This document shows positions 25,849-33,903 of a stretch of DNA of 64,000 nt, one piece after another. The stretch comes from DAOPXV01 sp964551445 (GTDB lineage: Bacteria > Muiribacteriota > UBA9980), in contig CAZKCG010000011.1 in the NCBI GenBank assembly GCA_964551445.1, forward strand, positions 1 through 64,000. Direction: 5' to 3'. Below the pieces are notes generated by a model that was not told where the DNA came from, did no database searches, and saw only the letters and a program-made list of their open reading frames with translations. How positions within the stretch are numbered: the stretch's first letter is position 1; every line of letters starts with the position of its first letter. The position numbers and the translations under genes were made by a program.

Positions 25849-26442
25849 TTACTTGCCTGTTTCAATATACTTTAACTCGTTATTGAGTTTTTCAACATAC
25901 ACATCTTTGCCGCTTTGAACGACCTTTATTTTAGAAGTGAGGTGATTATATAAAAATGAAGCCATTATCGCGAGCAGAAGCCCGGCAGCCGTCGCCACAA
26001 GCGCTTCCGATATGCCTTTTGACACGACAGCGAAATTGGACGATCCGCTTCTGGCAATTTGTGCGAAGGCTTCCATGATGCCTATAACGGTTCCGAAAAG
26101 ACCGATATACGGCGAAAGGACGGCGATGGAGCCTAACTTTGAAATAGATGCTTTTATCTTTTCGATGAGAGCGTCGGTTTCAACGTTATAATTAAAAATT
26201 AAATTGTTTATATTTTTCTTGAGAGGGATGCTTTTCTCGGTGAGCATCGTTTCAAACAACGATTCTATGCTCACGCCTTTTTCAAAAATATGAGAGATCA
26301 GGGCCTTGAAATTATTATTTATCCTGTTATTCAAAGAAATTACGACCCATAGTTTTTCGAGATAGAAAGCCAGCGAGAAAGCCGACAGCGCCAGAAGGAA
26401 TTTTATCGTGAAACTTATATTTGACATATCAACCGTATTCAT
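25849..26442 (-). CDS. exbB: ExbB/TolQ/MotA-family proton channel protein
   Basis: The 197-residue protein has three membrane helices (about 13-30, 105-130 and 148-168) and the family motif GLFGTVIGIMEAF followed by GISEALVATAAGLLLAI. It forms the pentameric channel around ExbD that energises TonB. Length is typical of short ExbB proteins. It is the first gene of the exbB-exbD-tonB group on the minus strand. Confidence 0.92.
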   Translation of the reverse strand: MNTVDMSNISFTIKFLLALSAFSLAFYLEKLWVVISLNNRINNNFKALISHIFEKGVSIESLFETMLTEKSIPLKKNINNLIFNYNVETDALIEKIKASISKLGSIAVLSPYIGLFGTVIGIMEAFAQIARSGSSNFAVVSKGISEALVATAAGLLLAIMASFLYNHLTSKIKVVQSGKDVYVEKLNNELKYIETGK

Positions 26443-26628
26443 AACATCACGCCTTGAAAATTTAAATTAACCAGAAAACTTAAAAAGAGCAGGACCGAAA
26501 GAACAAGACCGGTATATAAAAGATGGGCGTATTATAAAATAAAACGAAGGTAATGTCAATAAAGACAATTTTACTCCAAAATCCTTTTTATATTGATAAA
26601 AAAATGGTTTGTATGTATAATGTGGTCC

Positions 26629-26825
26629 ATGATCATTTTCAAGCGTAAAGATGCCGAAAACGAGTCACGGCAATACGCGCAGGTATTGAAATGAAAAAAG
26701 AATATGATTTTTTGAAAGCGGCTGAAACCCAATATGTCGCGACGCTCAAAAAATCCATTACTGGTAATAAAGGGGGCGAAAATGCTTGGATCGATAGCCG
26801 GCGACATAATCGGATCGGTATATGA
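26629..26825 (+). CDS. Two overlapping mini-ORFs upstream of the ADP-ribosylglycohydrolase gene
   Basis: ATG 26629 opens a 21-codon frame (MIIFKRKDAENESRQYAQVLK) ending at 26694. Its TGA overlaps ATG 26691 of a 44-codon frame that ends at 26825, inside the next gene. The ATGA junction and the charged, helical composition look like coupled leader peptides or remnants of a longer gene. Ribosome sites are weak, so these may be accidental. Confidence 0.25.
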
Positions 26826-27561
26826 ACACCACAACATAAAAACGACGGAGTTTGAACTTTTCAGCGGGAGATGCCGGTTCACGGACGATTCCGTTTTAAC
26901 TGCGGCGACGGCGGACGCGATAATGAGCGGCTCTGATTACACTTCTAAATACAGGCAATATTATCAATATTACCCCGAGGCCGGTTTTGGCGGAGCGTTC
27001 AAAAAATGGGCGAATTCTGATTCTCTGGAGCCTTACGGAAGTTACGGGAACGGTTCGGCGATGCGGGTAAGCCCGGTGGCGTATGCTTTCGACACTCTGG
27101 AAAAAGTTCTGGCGGAAGCTGAAAAAAGCGCGGCCGCGACGCATGATCACCCCGAAGGCATAAAAGGCGCTCAGGCCGTGGCAGCCGCTATATTTATGAG
27201 CCGCACGGGCCGCGGAAAAAGCGAGATCAAAAAATTTATTGAAACCAGCTTTAATTATAGCCTTGACGAATCGATAGACGACATACGCGAACATTATTCA
27301 TTCGACGTCAGCTGCCAGGGCTCCGTTCCGCAGGCGATAACGGCTTTTTTGGAATCGACCGATTTTGAAAGCTCTGTCCGGCTCGCTATTTCCATCGGCG
27401 GGGACAGCGATACGATAGCCTGCATAACCGGAGGGATAGCGGAAGCTTATTACAAGGGAATTCCAGATGACATTAAAACGAAAGCTCTCGAAAAGTTAGA
27501 CGACAGACTTAAACGCTTAGTGACCGGGTTCTATGAAAAGTATATGCAAAACAAAAGTTAA
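26782..27561 (+). CDS. ADP-ribosylglycohydrolase (DraG/ARH family)
   Basis: The 259-residue protein carries both metal-binding signatures of the family: TDDSVLT near residue 33 and GGDSDTIACITGGIAEAYYKG near residue 205, plus the GNGSAMRVSP block. Enzymes of this fold remove ADP-ribose from modified proteins or nucleic acids using two magnesium ions. I start it at ATG 26782 behind AAGGGGGCG rather than at the upstream frame opening (26734), because the family begins MLGSIAGDIIGS. No ADP-ribosyltransferase is nearby, so the substrate is unknown. Confidence 0.9.
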   Translation: MLGSIAGDIIGSVYEHHNIKTTEFELFSGRCRFTDDSVLTAATADAIMSGSDYTSKYRQYYQYYPEAGFGGAFKKWANSDSLEPYGSYGNGSAMRVSPVAYAFDTLEKVLAEAEKSAAATHDHPEGIKGAQAVAAAIFMSRTGRGKSEIKKFIETSFNYSLDESIDDIREHYSFDVSCQGSVPQAITAFLESTDFESSVRLAISIGGDSDTIACITGGIAEAYYKGIPDDIKTKALEKLDDRLKRLVTGFYEKYMQNKS

Positions 27562-27592
27562 ATACGTTTTAAAAAACGCATCGAAATAAGAA

Positions 27593-27723
27593 GTAACAAA
27601 ATTATTTTTGAGGGATGTCTCGGAAGCGACAAAGTCCATGGATGGACGAGAGTCGCTGAGAGGCAAGCGGCGCAAATTCAAGGAGGAATTTGCGACCGCG
27701 TTCCATCAAAAAAATTTTGTTAC
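27593..27723. repeat. Folded 131-bp element with three-way-junction symmetry
   Basis: The ends GTAACAAAATT (27593-27603) and AATTTTGTTAC (27713-27723) are perfect inverted repeats. Inside are two hairpins. One has AGCGAC/GTCGCT with inner GTCCA/TGGAC (27625-27657). The other pairs GCGGCGCAAATTC (27667-27679) with GAATTTGCG-A-CCGC (27686-27699) around an AAGGAG loop. This is the form of a MITE- or REP-like repeat or a structured RNA. It sits between the glycohydrolase stop and the DEAD-box terminator. Confidence 0.7.
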
Positions 27724-27750
27724 GATAATTCGAATTTTTGTAATGTTAGG

Positions 27751-27793
27751 TACTAAAAAGAGCCCCGCGTTTTTAACGGGACTCTTTTTTTAT
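27751..27793. terminator. Bidirectional terminator between convergent genes
   Basis: AGAGcCCCG and CGGGaCTCT form a 9-bp stem with one mismatch, flanked by A-runs on the left and T-runs on the right. It can therefore stop transcription from both the glycohydrolase side and the helicase side. Confidence 0.8.
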
Positions 27794-27824
27794 ATGCAGG
27801 TTTATGAATAAACCCTATTATATC

Positions 27825-29336
27825 TTAGTCTATTACTTTGTATCTGAAGCCGGTTGAATCGGTTATCCATACTTCAGCGGGCGCTGAGTGCTGACGCCTG
27901 TTGTTGTCAAAAGATGGGCGCGGGGCTGATGAAGAAGGACGGCTGTTGCCGGTTCCGCGGTTATTGTTATACGGACGGGCGGGAGTGCGGTCGATCGAAC
28001 CTGTAGTCGGGCGTTCAGCGTAAGGACGCTCATTCGTACGGTCAGTTGCGGAACGGTCGATCGTGCGGAAAGTCGGGCGTTCAGCCGTATAACCGGTTGA
28101 GCGTTCAGCGGGGCGGTTTGAAGTGCGGGGGCGCTGCGCGGGACGGAAGTTATCATTATACGATGTCGTTTCCGGTCTGCGCTCTATCTGAGCGGCCCTT
28201 GTCGTGCCGGGTGCCGAAACGGGAACGGCTATGCGTTCGATATTGAAATTTCCGGCTTTTTCGATCCTCATGAGATCGTAAACCTGTTCGCCTACGACGA
28301 ATGTGAACGATTTACCTGTTTTTCCGGCTCTTCCGGTCCTGCCGATACGGTGAGTGTAATCTTCGTCGTCTCTGGGAAGATCGTAATTGATGACGGCGTC
28401 GATGTTGTTTATATCGATACCGCGGCCGGCTACGTCGGTTGCGACGAGTATGTTGACCACGCCTGTGCGGAATGATTTCATAACTCTTTCGCGTCTGTTC
28501 TGATCGTGTCCGCCGTGGATGCCTTCAGCGGGATAACCTTCATTGTTAAGTTTTCTGACGATGCGGTCAACTCTCGATTTTGTGTTCGAGAAAACGAGAG
28601 CTATCTTGATCTCGTTCTGGTCGATTATATTTAAGAGAGCGTCATGCTTTTCGGTTTCGAGCATATCGCAGTATTTTTGTTCGATCTTCGGTATTTCCAT
28701 TTTGTGGTCGGTCGTGTCGATATGAACGGGATTATTCTGATACTGATTCATAAGTCTCATGATGTCGCGGTTCATCGTAGCCGAGAACATAGCCGTCTGG
28801 CGGTTTCTGGGCGTCTGGCCGAGGATGGTCTCCATATCTTTTCTGAAACCCATGTTAAGCATTTCATCCGCTTCGTCAAGCACTACGAATCTTATCGTAT
28901 CGAGCTTGATGGTGCCGCGTCTCATGTGGTCCATGAGTCTTCCGGGAGTTCCGACTATTATCTGGGGCCTTCTCGTGAGGGCCGCGAGCTGGCGGTTGAT
29001 CTCCTGGCCGCCGTAAACGGTAGCCACGGCGAGGCCGTAATAATATTTGAAGAGTTTGCGGAATTCTTCAGTGACCTGTATCGCAAGTTCCCTTGTAGGG
29101 CATATTACGAGAGCCTGAAGGTTCTTGTTCGTAAGGTCGATGCGTTCGATGATCGGAATAGCGAAAGCGGCGGTTTTTCCGCTGCCCGTGCGGGCCTGCC
29201 CGATGATGTCGCGGCCTTTAAGCAGGACCGGGATAGCTTCGGTCTGTATCGGAGTAGCTTCGGAAAATCCGAGGTCCGTTACGGCCCTTTTCATGTTGAG
29301 TGATAGATTAAGTTCTTCGAATGTGGTTGTTTTCAT
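27825..29336 (-). CDS. DEAD-box RNA helicase with basic repeat tail
   Basis: The 503-residue protein has the full helicase core: Q motif (SEATPIQTEAIP), motif I ARTGSGKT, DEAD box VLDEADEM, SAT motif (FSATM), motif V ATDVAGRGIDI and motif VI HRIGRTGRAGK. The ~135-residue tail is an Arg/Pro/Thr-rich low-complexity stretch with recurring ERP and DRT words, ending in a short conserved-looking VWITDSTGFRYKV segment. Such tails bind RNA in CshA/DeaD-type helicases that act in ribosome assembly and cold shock. A long structured leader lies upstream (29528-29635). Confidence 0.93.
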   Translation of the reverse strand: MKTTTFEELNLSLNMKRAVTDLGFSEATPIQTEAIPVLLKGRDIIGQARTGSGKTAAFAIPIIERIDLTNKNLQALVICPTRELAIQVTEEFRKLFKYYYGLAVATVYGGQEINRQLAALTRRPQIIVGTPGRLMDHMRRGTIKLDTIRFVVLDEADEMLNMGFRKDMETILGQTPRNRQTAMFSATMNRDIMRLMNQYQNNPVHIDTTDHKMEIPKIEQKYCDMLETEKHDALLNIIDQNEIKIALVFSNTKSRVDRIVRKLNNEGYPAEGIHGGHDQNRRERVMKSFRTGVVNILVATDVAGRGIDINNIDAVINYDLPRDDEDYTHRIGRTGRAGKTGKSFTFVVGEQVYDLMRIEKAGNFNIERIAVPVSAPGTTRAAQIERRPETTSYNDNFRPAQRPRTSNRPAERSTGYTAERPTFRTIDRSATDRTNERPYAERPTTGSIDRTPARPYNNNRGTGNSRPSSSAPRPSFDNNRRQHSAPAEVWITDSTGFRYKVID

Positions 29337-29827
29337 TAGTTTTTTTTCACCTTATAAATAAATACTTCACACACGGGGATCCGTTAAAGCCCGTGAATGT
29401 TTCATGAAATTTATAATCGACGCCCATGAAGGCGGTCGAGGTCAATTTTGTTTGAAATAAAGGAAAAGGGTCAGGCTTATAAGCTCGTGAACCCGTTCAT
29501 GTCAACGGAAAGACATTTTGATTTCATAACCCCGATTTAATTATCGAAAGCACTAAACGCTGATGCGTCAGATGCCTCTGAAGAGGGAAAGCCGCGCTGT
29601 GCAACTATTTTGCAGAGAAACAGCCACCGGGGTTTTTAAAATTAAAACAAATAATTTACAAAGAGTGTCGGAAATAAAAATATTCCGAAAAAATTAAATT
29701 AGATTTTAATAACTTTATAAAAATAAGTCTTAATGATCAATGACCTGCAATTATAATAACACAAAAAACGGCTGATGTCAACTTAATTATTTTTGCGTGA
29801 TTCCAAAAAGGTTGAAAATTCAAATAA
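29337..29827. other. Long upstream region of the helicase gene
   Basis: There is no convincing complete gene in these 490 bases. The part next to the helicase is its likely 5' leader and contains the folded segment at 29528-29635. The remainder to 29740 is very AT-rich. A minus-strand frame at 29737-29997 overlaps the hicA remnant and does not look coding. Confidence 0.5.
29528..29635 (-). ncRNA. Putative structured 5' leader of the DEAD-box helicase mRNA
   Basis: On the minus strand AACCCCG (29635-29629) can pair with CGGGGTT (29534-29528), enclosing about 95 bases. Inside, GCTGT/ACAGC, CCTC-TTCA-GAGG and CTGA-CGCA-TCAG can each form hairpins. The fold ends about 190 bases before the helicase ATG, where cold-shock-type leaders are found in other deaD-like genes. 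I do not recognise a known riboswitch class, and the opposite strand folds equally well. Confidence 0.45.
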
Positions 29828-29977
29828 AGTGTTTTACGGAAAAGCCATTCCCGGTTTCGTAAAGGCAATTTGCCGGCCACGGTTCCGCTGCACAATTCCG
29901 ATCTAAAAATGGAAACTCTCAAATCGATCTTGCGCCAGGCAAGAATCAGCCTCGATGAGCTGTTAAAATTATTATAA
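29828..29977 (+). pseudogene. hicA toxin remnant (3' part)
   Basis: After an in-frame TAA the plus strand encodes 49 residues ending at TAA 29975-29977. They contain VLRKSHSRFRKGN, TVPLHNSDLKMETLKSIL and ARISLDELLKLL. This is the C-terminal half of a HicA mRNA interferase, including the region around the catalytic His (KSH) and the conserved TVPxHN/KDLKxGTLxxILxQA signature. The N-terminal part is not readable in any frame and no hicB follows, so I take it as a decayed toxin gene. Confidence 0.6.
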
Positions 29978-29990
29978 TTTTTTTTTAATA

Positions 29991-30575
29991 TTAACAAACC
30001 GGCGAATTTTCATCCGCGGCAGTTACGGCAATTTTTCTTTTCCTTATAAACGCGAAAGCGTATATTATAAAAACCGCAAGTATTCCAAGGCATATAAGCG
30101 GGAAAAATATCGCCGCGAGCGACATAAGCGCCGAACTTACCGCTTCAAAAATAGCGACCAGAAAATTCAAAGTTCCTCCGGTGGCCGCAGTCGAAGCAAG
30201 TCTCGTAGCGCTAGTAGCCGTCTGAGTCACGCCGGCCGCTGCCCCACCCGCTATTATCGCGAGAACCCACCTCATATATGGATCGACTCCGCTGATACAC
30301 GATAACGATAATAAGATACCGGCGATAACGGCGCAAGGCGTAGCTAGGGAATCCAGAAAATTATCCACGACCGGAACCAGATACGCGAGCACCTCGACGA
30401 TGGTCGCGGCCGAAAAACATATCAGAGCCGGATATGTGCCGATCCATTCAAAGCCCGGAGCCGGCTTCATATAGCCGTTCATAACCGCGACGCTCATAAT
30501 AAAGAACGGCACGAAGATCCTGAAACCGCATGCGGCGGAAAGGCCGATACCCATAACTACGCTGATAAATTCCAT
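29991..30575 (-). CDS. DUF4126-type membrane protein
   Basis: The 194-residue protein has four or five hydrophobic segments and the DUF4126 opening GIGLSAACGFRIFVPFFIMS. A Gly/Ala/Thr-rich stretch (GVTQTATSATRLASTAATGG) is typical of the family. Its function is unknown; it resides in the inner membrane. GGAGGC precedes the ATG. It is upstream of, and co-directional with, the helicase but separated by more than 600 bases. Confidence 0.75.
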   Translation of the reverse strand: MEFISVVMGIGLSAACGFRIFVPFFIMSVAVMNGYMKPAPGFEWIGTYPALICFSAATIVEVLAYLVPVVDNFLDSLATPCAVIAGILLSLSCISGVDPYMRWVLAIIAGGAAAGVTQTATSATRLASTAATGGTLNFLVAIFEAVSSALMSLAAIFFPLICLGILAVFIIYAFAFIRKRKIAVTAADENSPVC

Positions 30576-30722
30576 AAACAGCCTCCGTAAAAATCTTCTT
30601 TCTCTTTTTCAGGTCCGCCCGTGAAAAAAATTCTTTACTTTAAATTTCTCAAAACTTCGCCTCAAATATATGTCTGGCATCTAACGCTTTTCCGTTCTGA
30701 TCTACTATTCAATGCCCGTTCC

Positions 30723-31646
30723 TCAAGCGTGGGAAAGCCGCGGAAAAATAAATTCGCCGGTAAATTCGGATCCCGCCGGCCTCACAAAAAACTTATAGTC
30801 TTTTTCTTCTTTTGTTCCGGCTATATTAAGTTTGAAACGATCGGGCGTGAACATAAAAACTATCCTGCGTGCAGCGGTCTCATTCATGGCTTTCGCGAGC
30901 GCGGACATAATTATTTCATAACCGGCGACGGTTTCGCTTATAACATCATACAGATAAAGCGAATCGCTTTCGATATTATAAATAATCGCCGTATCTATCT
31001 CATCTATATAGTATATATCATTTTTATAAAATTTAAGGCAATAGAACATTATAAGGTGCGAATCATTAATAACGCCGAGTTTATCTGAAACGGGAACCCT
31101 TTTAAGCGCGAGCCTTTTTAATATTTCAAAGTCTTTTTCTTTATCGATATCAAGTTTTCTTAAGGCCGGACAGGCCTTGCTTAAAGTTTTGAGTCCGCCA
31201 AATGCCGGCGGCTCGAAAACGAATGAGGCCTCGCAAAATTCATTAAAGCCGAAACCGGGATAAAAACCGTATGCCGACTCGTTCGCGAACAGATAAATAA
31301 GATCGCATTCTGAAGAGTGCCGGCCAAGAACGATATTCATAAGATCTTTCGAAAGCCCTTTTTTACGATAGTCGCCATGGGTCATAACGGTCCCGATCTG
31401 TATCGCCTTTTTAGATTCGCCGTTAATTACAAGGTCCATCTTATTAATGGAAACGTTCGAAACCACCTTATCTCCGGCGGCAAAAGAATAACAGATATAT
31501 CTGTCGTTCCAGAACCCGGCCTTATACCAGGACTCGAAATCGATGCCGAAAACCTCGCCGGCCAGCTTATTAAAACTCGCGCGGTACTTATCTATATTTT
31601 TATAATCGCTTATCAGGCTTAAGTTATGAGATACATTCGCCGTCAT
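30723..31646 (-). CDS. GNAT-family acetyltransferase
   Basis: The 307-residue protein has an N-terminal GNAT fold with the acetyl-CoA loop region IGTVMTHGDYRKKGLSKDLM (about 93-112) and a FYPGFGF element near 150. The ~150-residue C-terminal part resembles the second domain of Eis-like or mycothiol-type two-domain GNATs, but I cannot assign a substrate. The ribosome site is weak. It stands alone between divergent and convergent neighbours. Confidence 0.72.
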   Translation of the reverse strand: MTANVSHNLSLISDYKNIDKYRASFNKLAGEVFGIDFESWYKAGFWNDRYICYSFAAGDKVVSNVSINKMDLVINGESKKAIQIGTVMTHGDYRKKGLSKDLMNIVLGRHSSECDLIYLFANESAYGFYPGFGFNEFCEASFVFEPPAFGGLKTLSKACPALRKLDIDKEKDFEILKRLALKRVPVSDKLGVINDSHLIMFYCLKFYKNDIYYIDEIDTAIIYNIESDSLYLYDVISETVAGYEIIMSALAKAMNETAARRIVFMFTPDRFKLNIAGTKEEKDYKFFVRPAGSEFTGEFIFPRLSHA

Positions 31647-31804
31647 AATCTTATTATGTTCTCCGTTTTAATAAATTTTAACAATACCACGGTTGCGTGC
31701 ATCAACGCCGTCAGGTCTGGCGTTGACGTCGCACGATTTTTCAAGATCGATGATAACACAGTATTGATGTATCGTCAAGGCGAACAGCATATCTTTTTTT
31801 TTAT

Positions 31805-31833
31805 TTGACATACTCCAAAAATACTATTATAAT
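31805..31833 (+). promoter_or_regulatory. Consensus promoter placed for a leaderless transcript
   Basis: TTGACA (31805-31810), a 17-base spacer and TATAAT (31828-31833). With normal spacing the first transcribed base is about 31840, the A of the ATG of the next gene, which has no Shine-Dalgarno sequence. Confidence 0.75.
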
Positions 31834-31839
31834 GACCTG

Positions 31840-32700
31840 ATGAAAAACACCGTTTTACAATTTACATTAACGGCGTTCTTTATATTTTTTTCGCCGTCGG
31901 CGTCTTATGCCAATCCCATCGTATATCCGCCTTACGGTTATATTACGGACGCATCGGAAGTAGTGGTCTATTTCATTCAGACCTGTCTCGTTTTTTATTT
32001 TGTAACCGCATATCTGGAAAGTATCGCGTACAATATTATATTTGACGGAACTGTTTTTTCAAGACTCGAACTGATAAAAACAGTTTTTAAAATTAACTTG
32101 ATGACATATCCGGCGACGCAGTTAATAGTTCTGGTTTACTATGCCATAGTTAAGGCCAACGAGAACATTTATCTCGAACCGTATTATTTCGATTCAATAA
32201 ACGCTAATTTCAGGTGGCAATACCCTTATGAGCTTGCCGTATCGATTTTCGCGATTTTTCTGATATTTGTAACCGGCCTTCTGCTTTATAACGAATTAAA
32301 AAACGCCTTAAAATGGAACCGCCTCGAAAAATATCTGGCGGTAACGATGGTTACCGTTTCATCTTTTGTATTCGCGGATATTTTATTATATCTGACAGTC
32401 GATAAAATCGCGGGCATAAACTTTTTTAACTACCTGTCCAACAGTATTCAAGCATCCATATGCGGTTTCAAAACAATGAGTCTGTTGATACGCAAATATC
32501 ATTTTCATTTTTTCCGGCACTATATGTATTTTTTAATCGAGATAATTGTCACGATAACCGAATTTTTCCTTCTGAAAAAATATCTGTCCGATTTAAAAAA
32601 GCCGGTCATCGAAGATAAAAAAATCCTGATATGCGTTGTACTTGCGAACTTTTTCAGTCTGGCTGGAGGAGAAATATTACTGATACTCCTGCCGCTGTAA
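31840..32700 (+). CDS. Polytopic membrane protein of unknown function
   Basis: The 286-residue protein has a signal-like first helix (about 5-24) ending SASYANP. Further hydrophobic segments lie at about 42-60, 85-108, 132-152, 168-188, 225-247 and 262-283. Aromatic residues are frequent. No family was recognised. It is probably translated from a leaderless mRNA, because a perfect promoter ends seven bases before the ATG. The next gene follows 45 bases later on the same strand. Confidence 0.7.
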   Translation: MKNTVLQFTLTAFFIFFSPSASYANPIVYPPYGYITDASEVVVYFIQTCLVFYFVTAYLESIAYNIIFDGTVFSRLELIKTVFKINLMTYPATQLIVLVYYAIVKANENIYLEPYYFDSINANFRWQYPYELAVSIFAIFLIFVTGLLLYNELKNALKWNRLEKYLAVTMVTVSSFVFADILLYLTVDKIAGINFFNYLSNSIQASICGFKTMSLLIRKYHFHFFRHYMYFLIEIIVTITEFFLLKKYLSDLKKPVIEDKKILICVVLANFFSLAGGEILLILLPL

Positions 32701-32745
32701 AAAGCGACACGGCAAACAATTTATCAGTTTACATCGATCAAGGAG

Positions 32746-33294
32746 GTGAAAATCATCATTATTAGAAACGGCAGACTGGCCGTCCGCAAGCTCACGGACA
32801 CGGACAAAGGCCTTTTATATAAATGGCTCAACGATCCGGCGGTACTCGAGTTTTACGAGGGAAGGGACCGGCCTCAAACGATGGACGACATCGAAAAAAA
32901 TTTTTACCGCGACTTCGAAGAAACGCCGTGTATCGTCGAATACGACGGCGTCGCGATCGGATACTCGCAATTTTACCCCATCAGCATTGACGAGCGGCGG
33001 GAATACGGTTACGGCGGCAGCCGTGAAACGATATACGGAATGGACCAGTTCATCGGCGAGCCGGAACGCTGGAACAAAGGCATCGGAACTCTGCTCGTAA
33101 AGAGCGTAGCGGAGTATCTGGCGAAAGAACTCGGCGCGGACAGGGTCGTGATGGACCCGCAATCCCGCAATGTTCGAGCCATCGCGTGTTATGAAAAGTG
33201 CGGGTTCAAAAAGACGCGGATACTTCGGGAGCACGAGATGCACGAAGGCGAAATGCGCGACTGCCAGATCGTTGAGTGGACGAGAACGGTTTAA
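32746..33294 (+). CDS. GNAT acetyltransferase resembling AAC(6')-type aminoglycoside acetyltransferases
   Basis: The product is about 180 residues with the GNAT core and AAC(6')-like landmarks: YGMDQFIGEPERWNKGIGT (acetyl-CoA loop), DPQSRNVRAIACYEKCGFKK and the WLNDPAVLEFYEGR opening. Family members acetylate aminoglycoside antibiotics, though chromosomal relatives may have other amine substrates. The start is odd: a full AAGGAGGTGA ribosome site covers the only in-frame GTG (32746), and the properly spaced codons are ATC and ATT. Initiation may therefore use a rare codon at 32752-32758. Confidence 0.75.
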   Translation: MKIIIIRNGRLAVRKLTDTDKGLLYKWLNDPAVLEFYEGRDRPQTMDDIEKNFYRDFEETPCIVEYDGVAIGYSQFYPISIDERREYGYGGSRETIYGMDQFIGEPERWNKGIGTLLVKSVAEYLAKELGADRVVMDPQSRNVRAIACYEKCGFKKTRILREHEMHEGEMRDCQIVEWTRTV

Positions 33295-33343
33295 GCGAAT
33301 TGGCCTGATGTAAATTTTCATGAAATTCTTTATGGAGGCAAAA

Positions 33344-33883
33344 ATGAATCGTAAATTTTTTTTAATTGTAATTGTGTTTTCTCTGGTCATATTTAACGGC
33401 TTTTTTTCAGTTTCCCATGCCGGTTCGGGCCAGGCCGCAAACACAAAAGATCTCAAGGAATATAACGTTACAAGCGGCGAGGTAATAGTTTCCACCGATA
33501 AAAGCATATACGCCGCCACCGACAATATCAGCGTTTCGGTAAAAAACGCTTCGGCGGCATTCGCGTATGTTCATGCCAACAGCACGATATGCGTCGACTG
33601 CATCGAGCGCCATAATCCCGACGGATCGAAAACGGAACTCAAATACCGCAATCCGGGGATCGATTACGATATCGGACCGCCGTCAGAATTCAAGATCGGC
33701 GAAACTTTCACGATCAAATGCACGGCTGAGCATTTCGAAAAGATAAGCGAAGGCGTGTTTTCACAAAAAAAATTAACCGGCGGAAAATACAGCATCAGAA
33801 TAATTTATCAAATAAGGCCGGCGGAAGGCGTGGGTAAATACATGTGGCTGTATTCCAATTCCAACGAGTTTGAAATTAAATAA
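33344..33883 (+). CDS. Secreted protein of unknown function, Ig-like fold likely
   Basis: The 179-residue product has a signal peptide (MNRKFFLIVIVFSLVIF, VSHA end). ATG 33344 is preceded by GGAGGC; an in-frame ATG at 33320 lies before that site. The mature part is beta-rich with a single CVDC pair and a terminal SNEFEIK strand. It reads like an intracellular-proteinase-inhibitor or Ig-type domain (VSTDKSIYAATDNISVSVKN). No family assigned. Confidence 0.6.
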   Translation: MNRKFFLIVIVFSLVIFNGFFSVSHAGSGQAANTKDLKEYNVTSGEVIVSTDKSIYAATDNISVSVKNASAAFAYVHANSTICVDCIERHNPDGSKTELKYRNPGIDYDIGPPSEFKIGETFTIKCTAEHFEKISEGVFSQKKLTGGKYSIRIIYQIRPAEGVGKYMWLYSNSNEFEIK

Positions 33884-33903
33884 CAAAGGAATAAAACTGA
33901 TTT

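Noticed and set aside
27608..27811. 67-codon plus-strand frame across the folded repeat
   Set aside because: It runs through the three-hairpin element and the terminator. The inverted repeats explain the open frame better than a protein.
29737..29997. 86-codon minus-strand frame
   Set aside because: It overlaps the hicA remnant on the other strand and the end of the DUF4126 gene, lacks a good ribosome site, and has unlikely composition.
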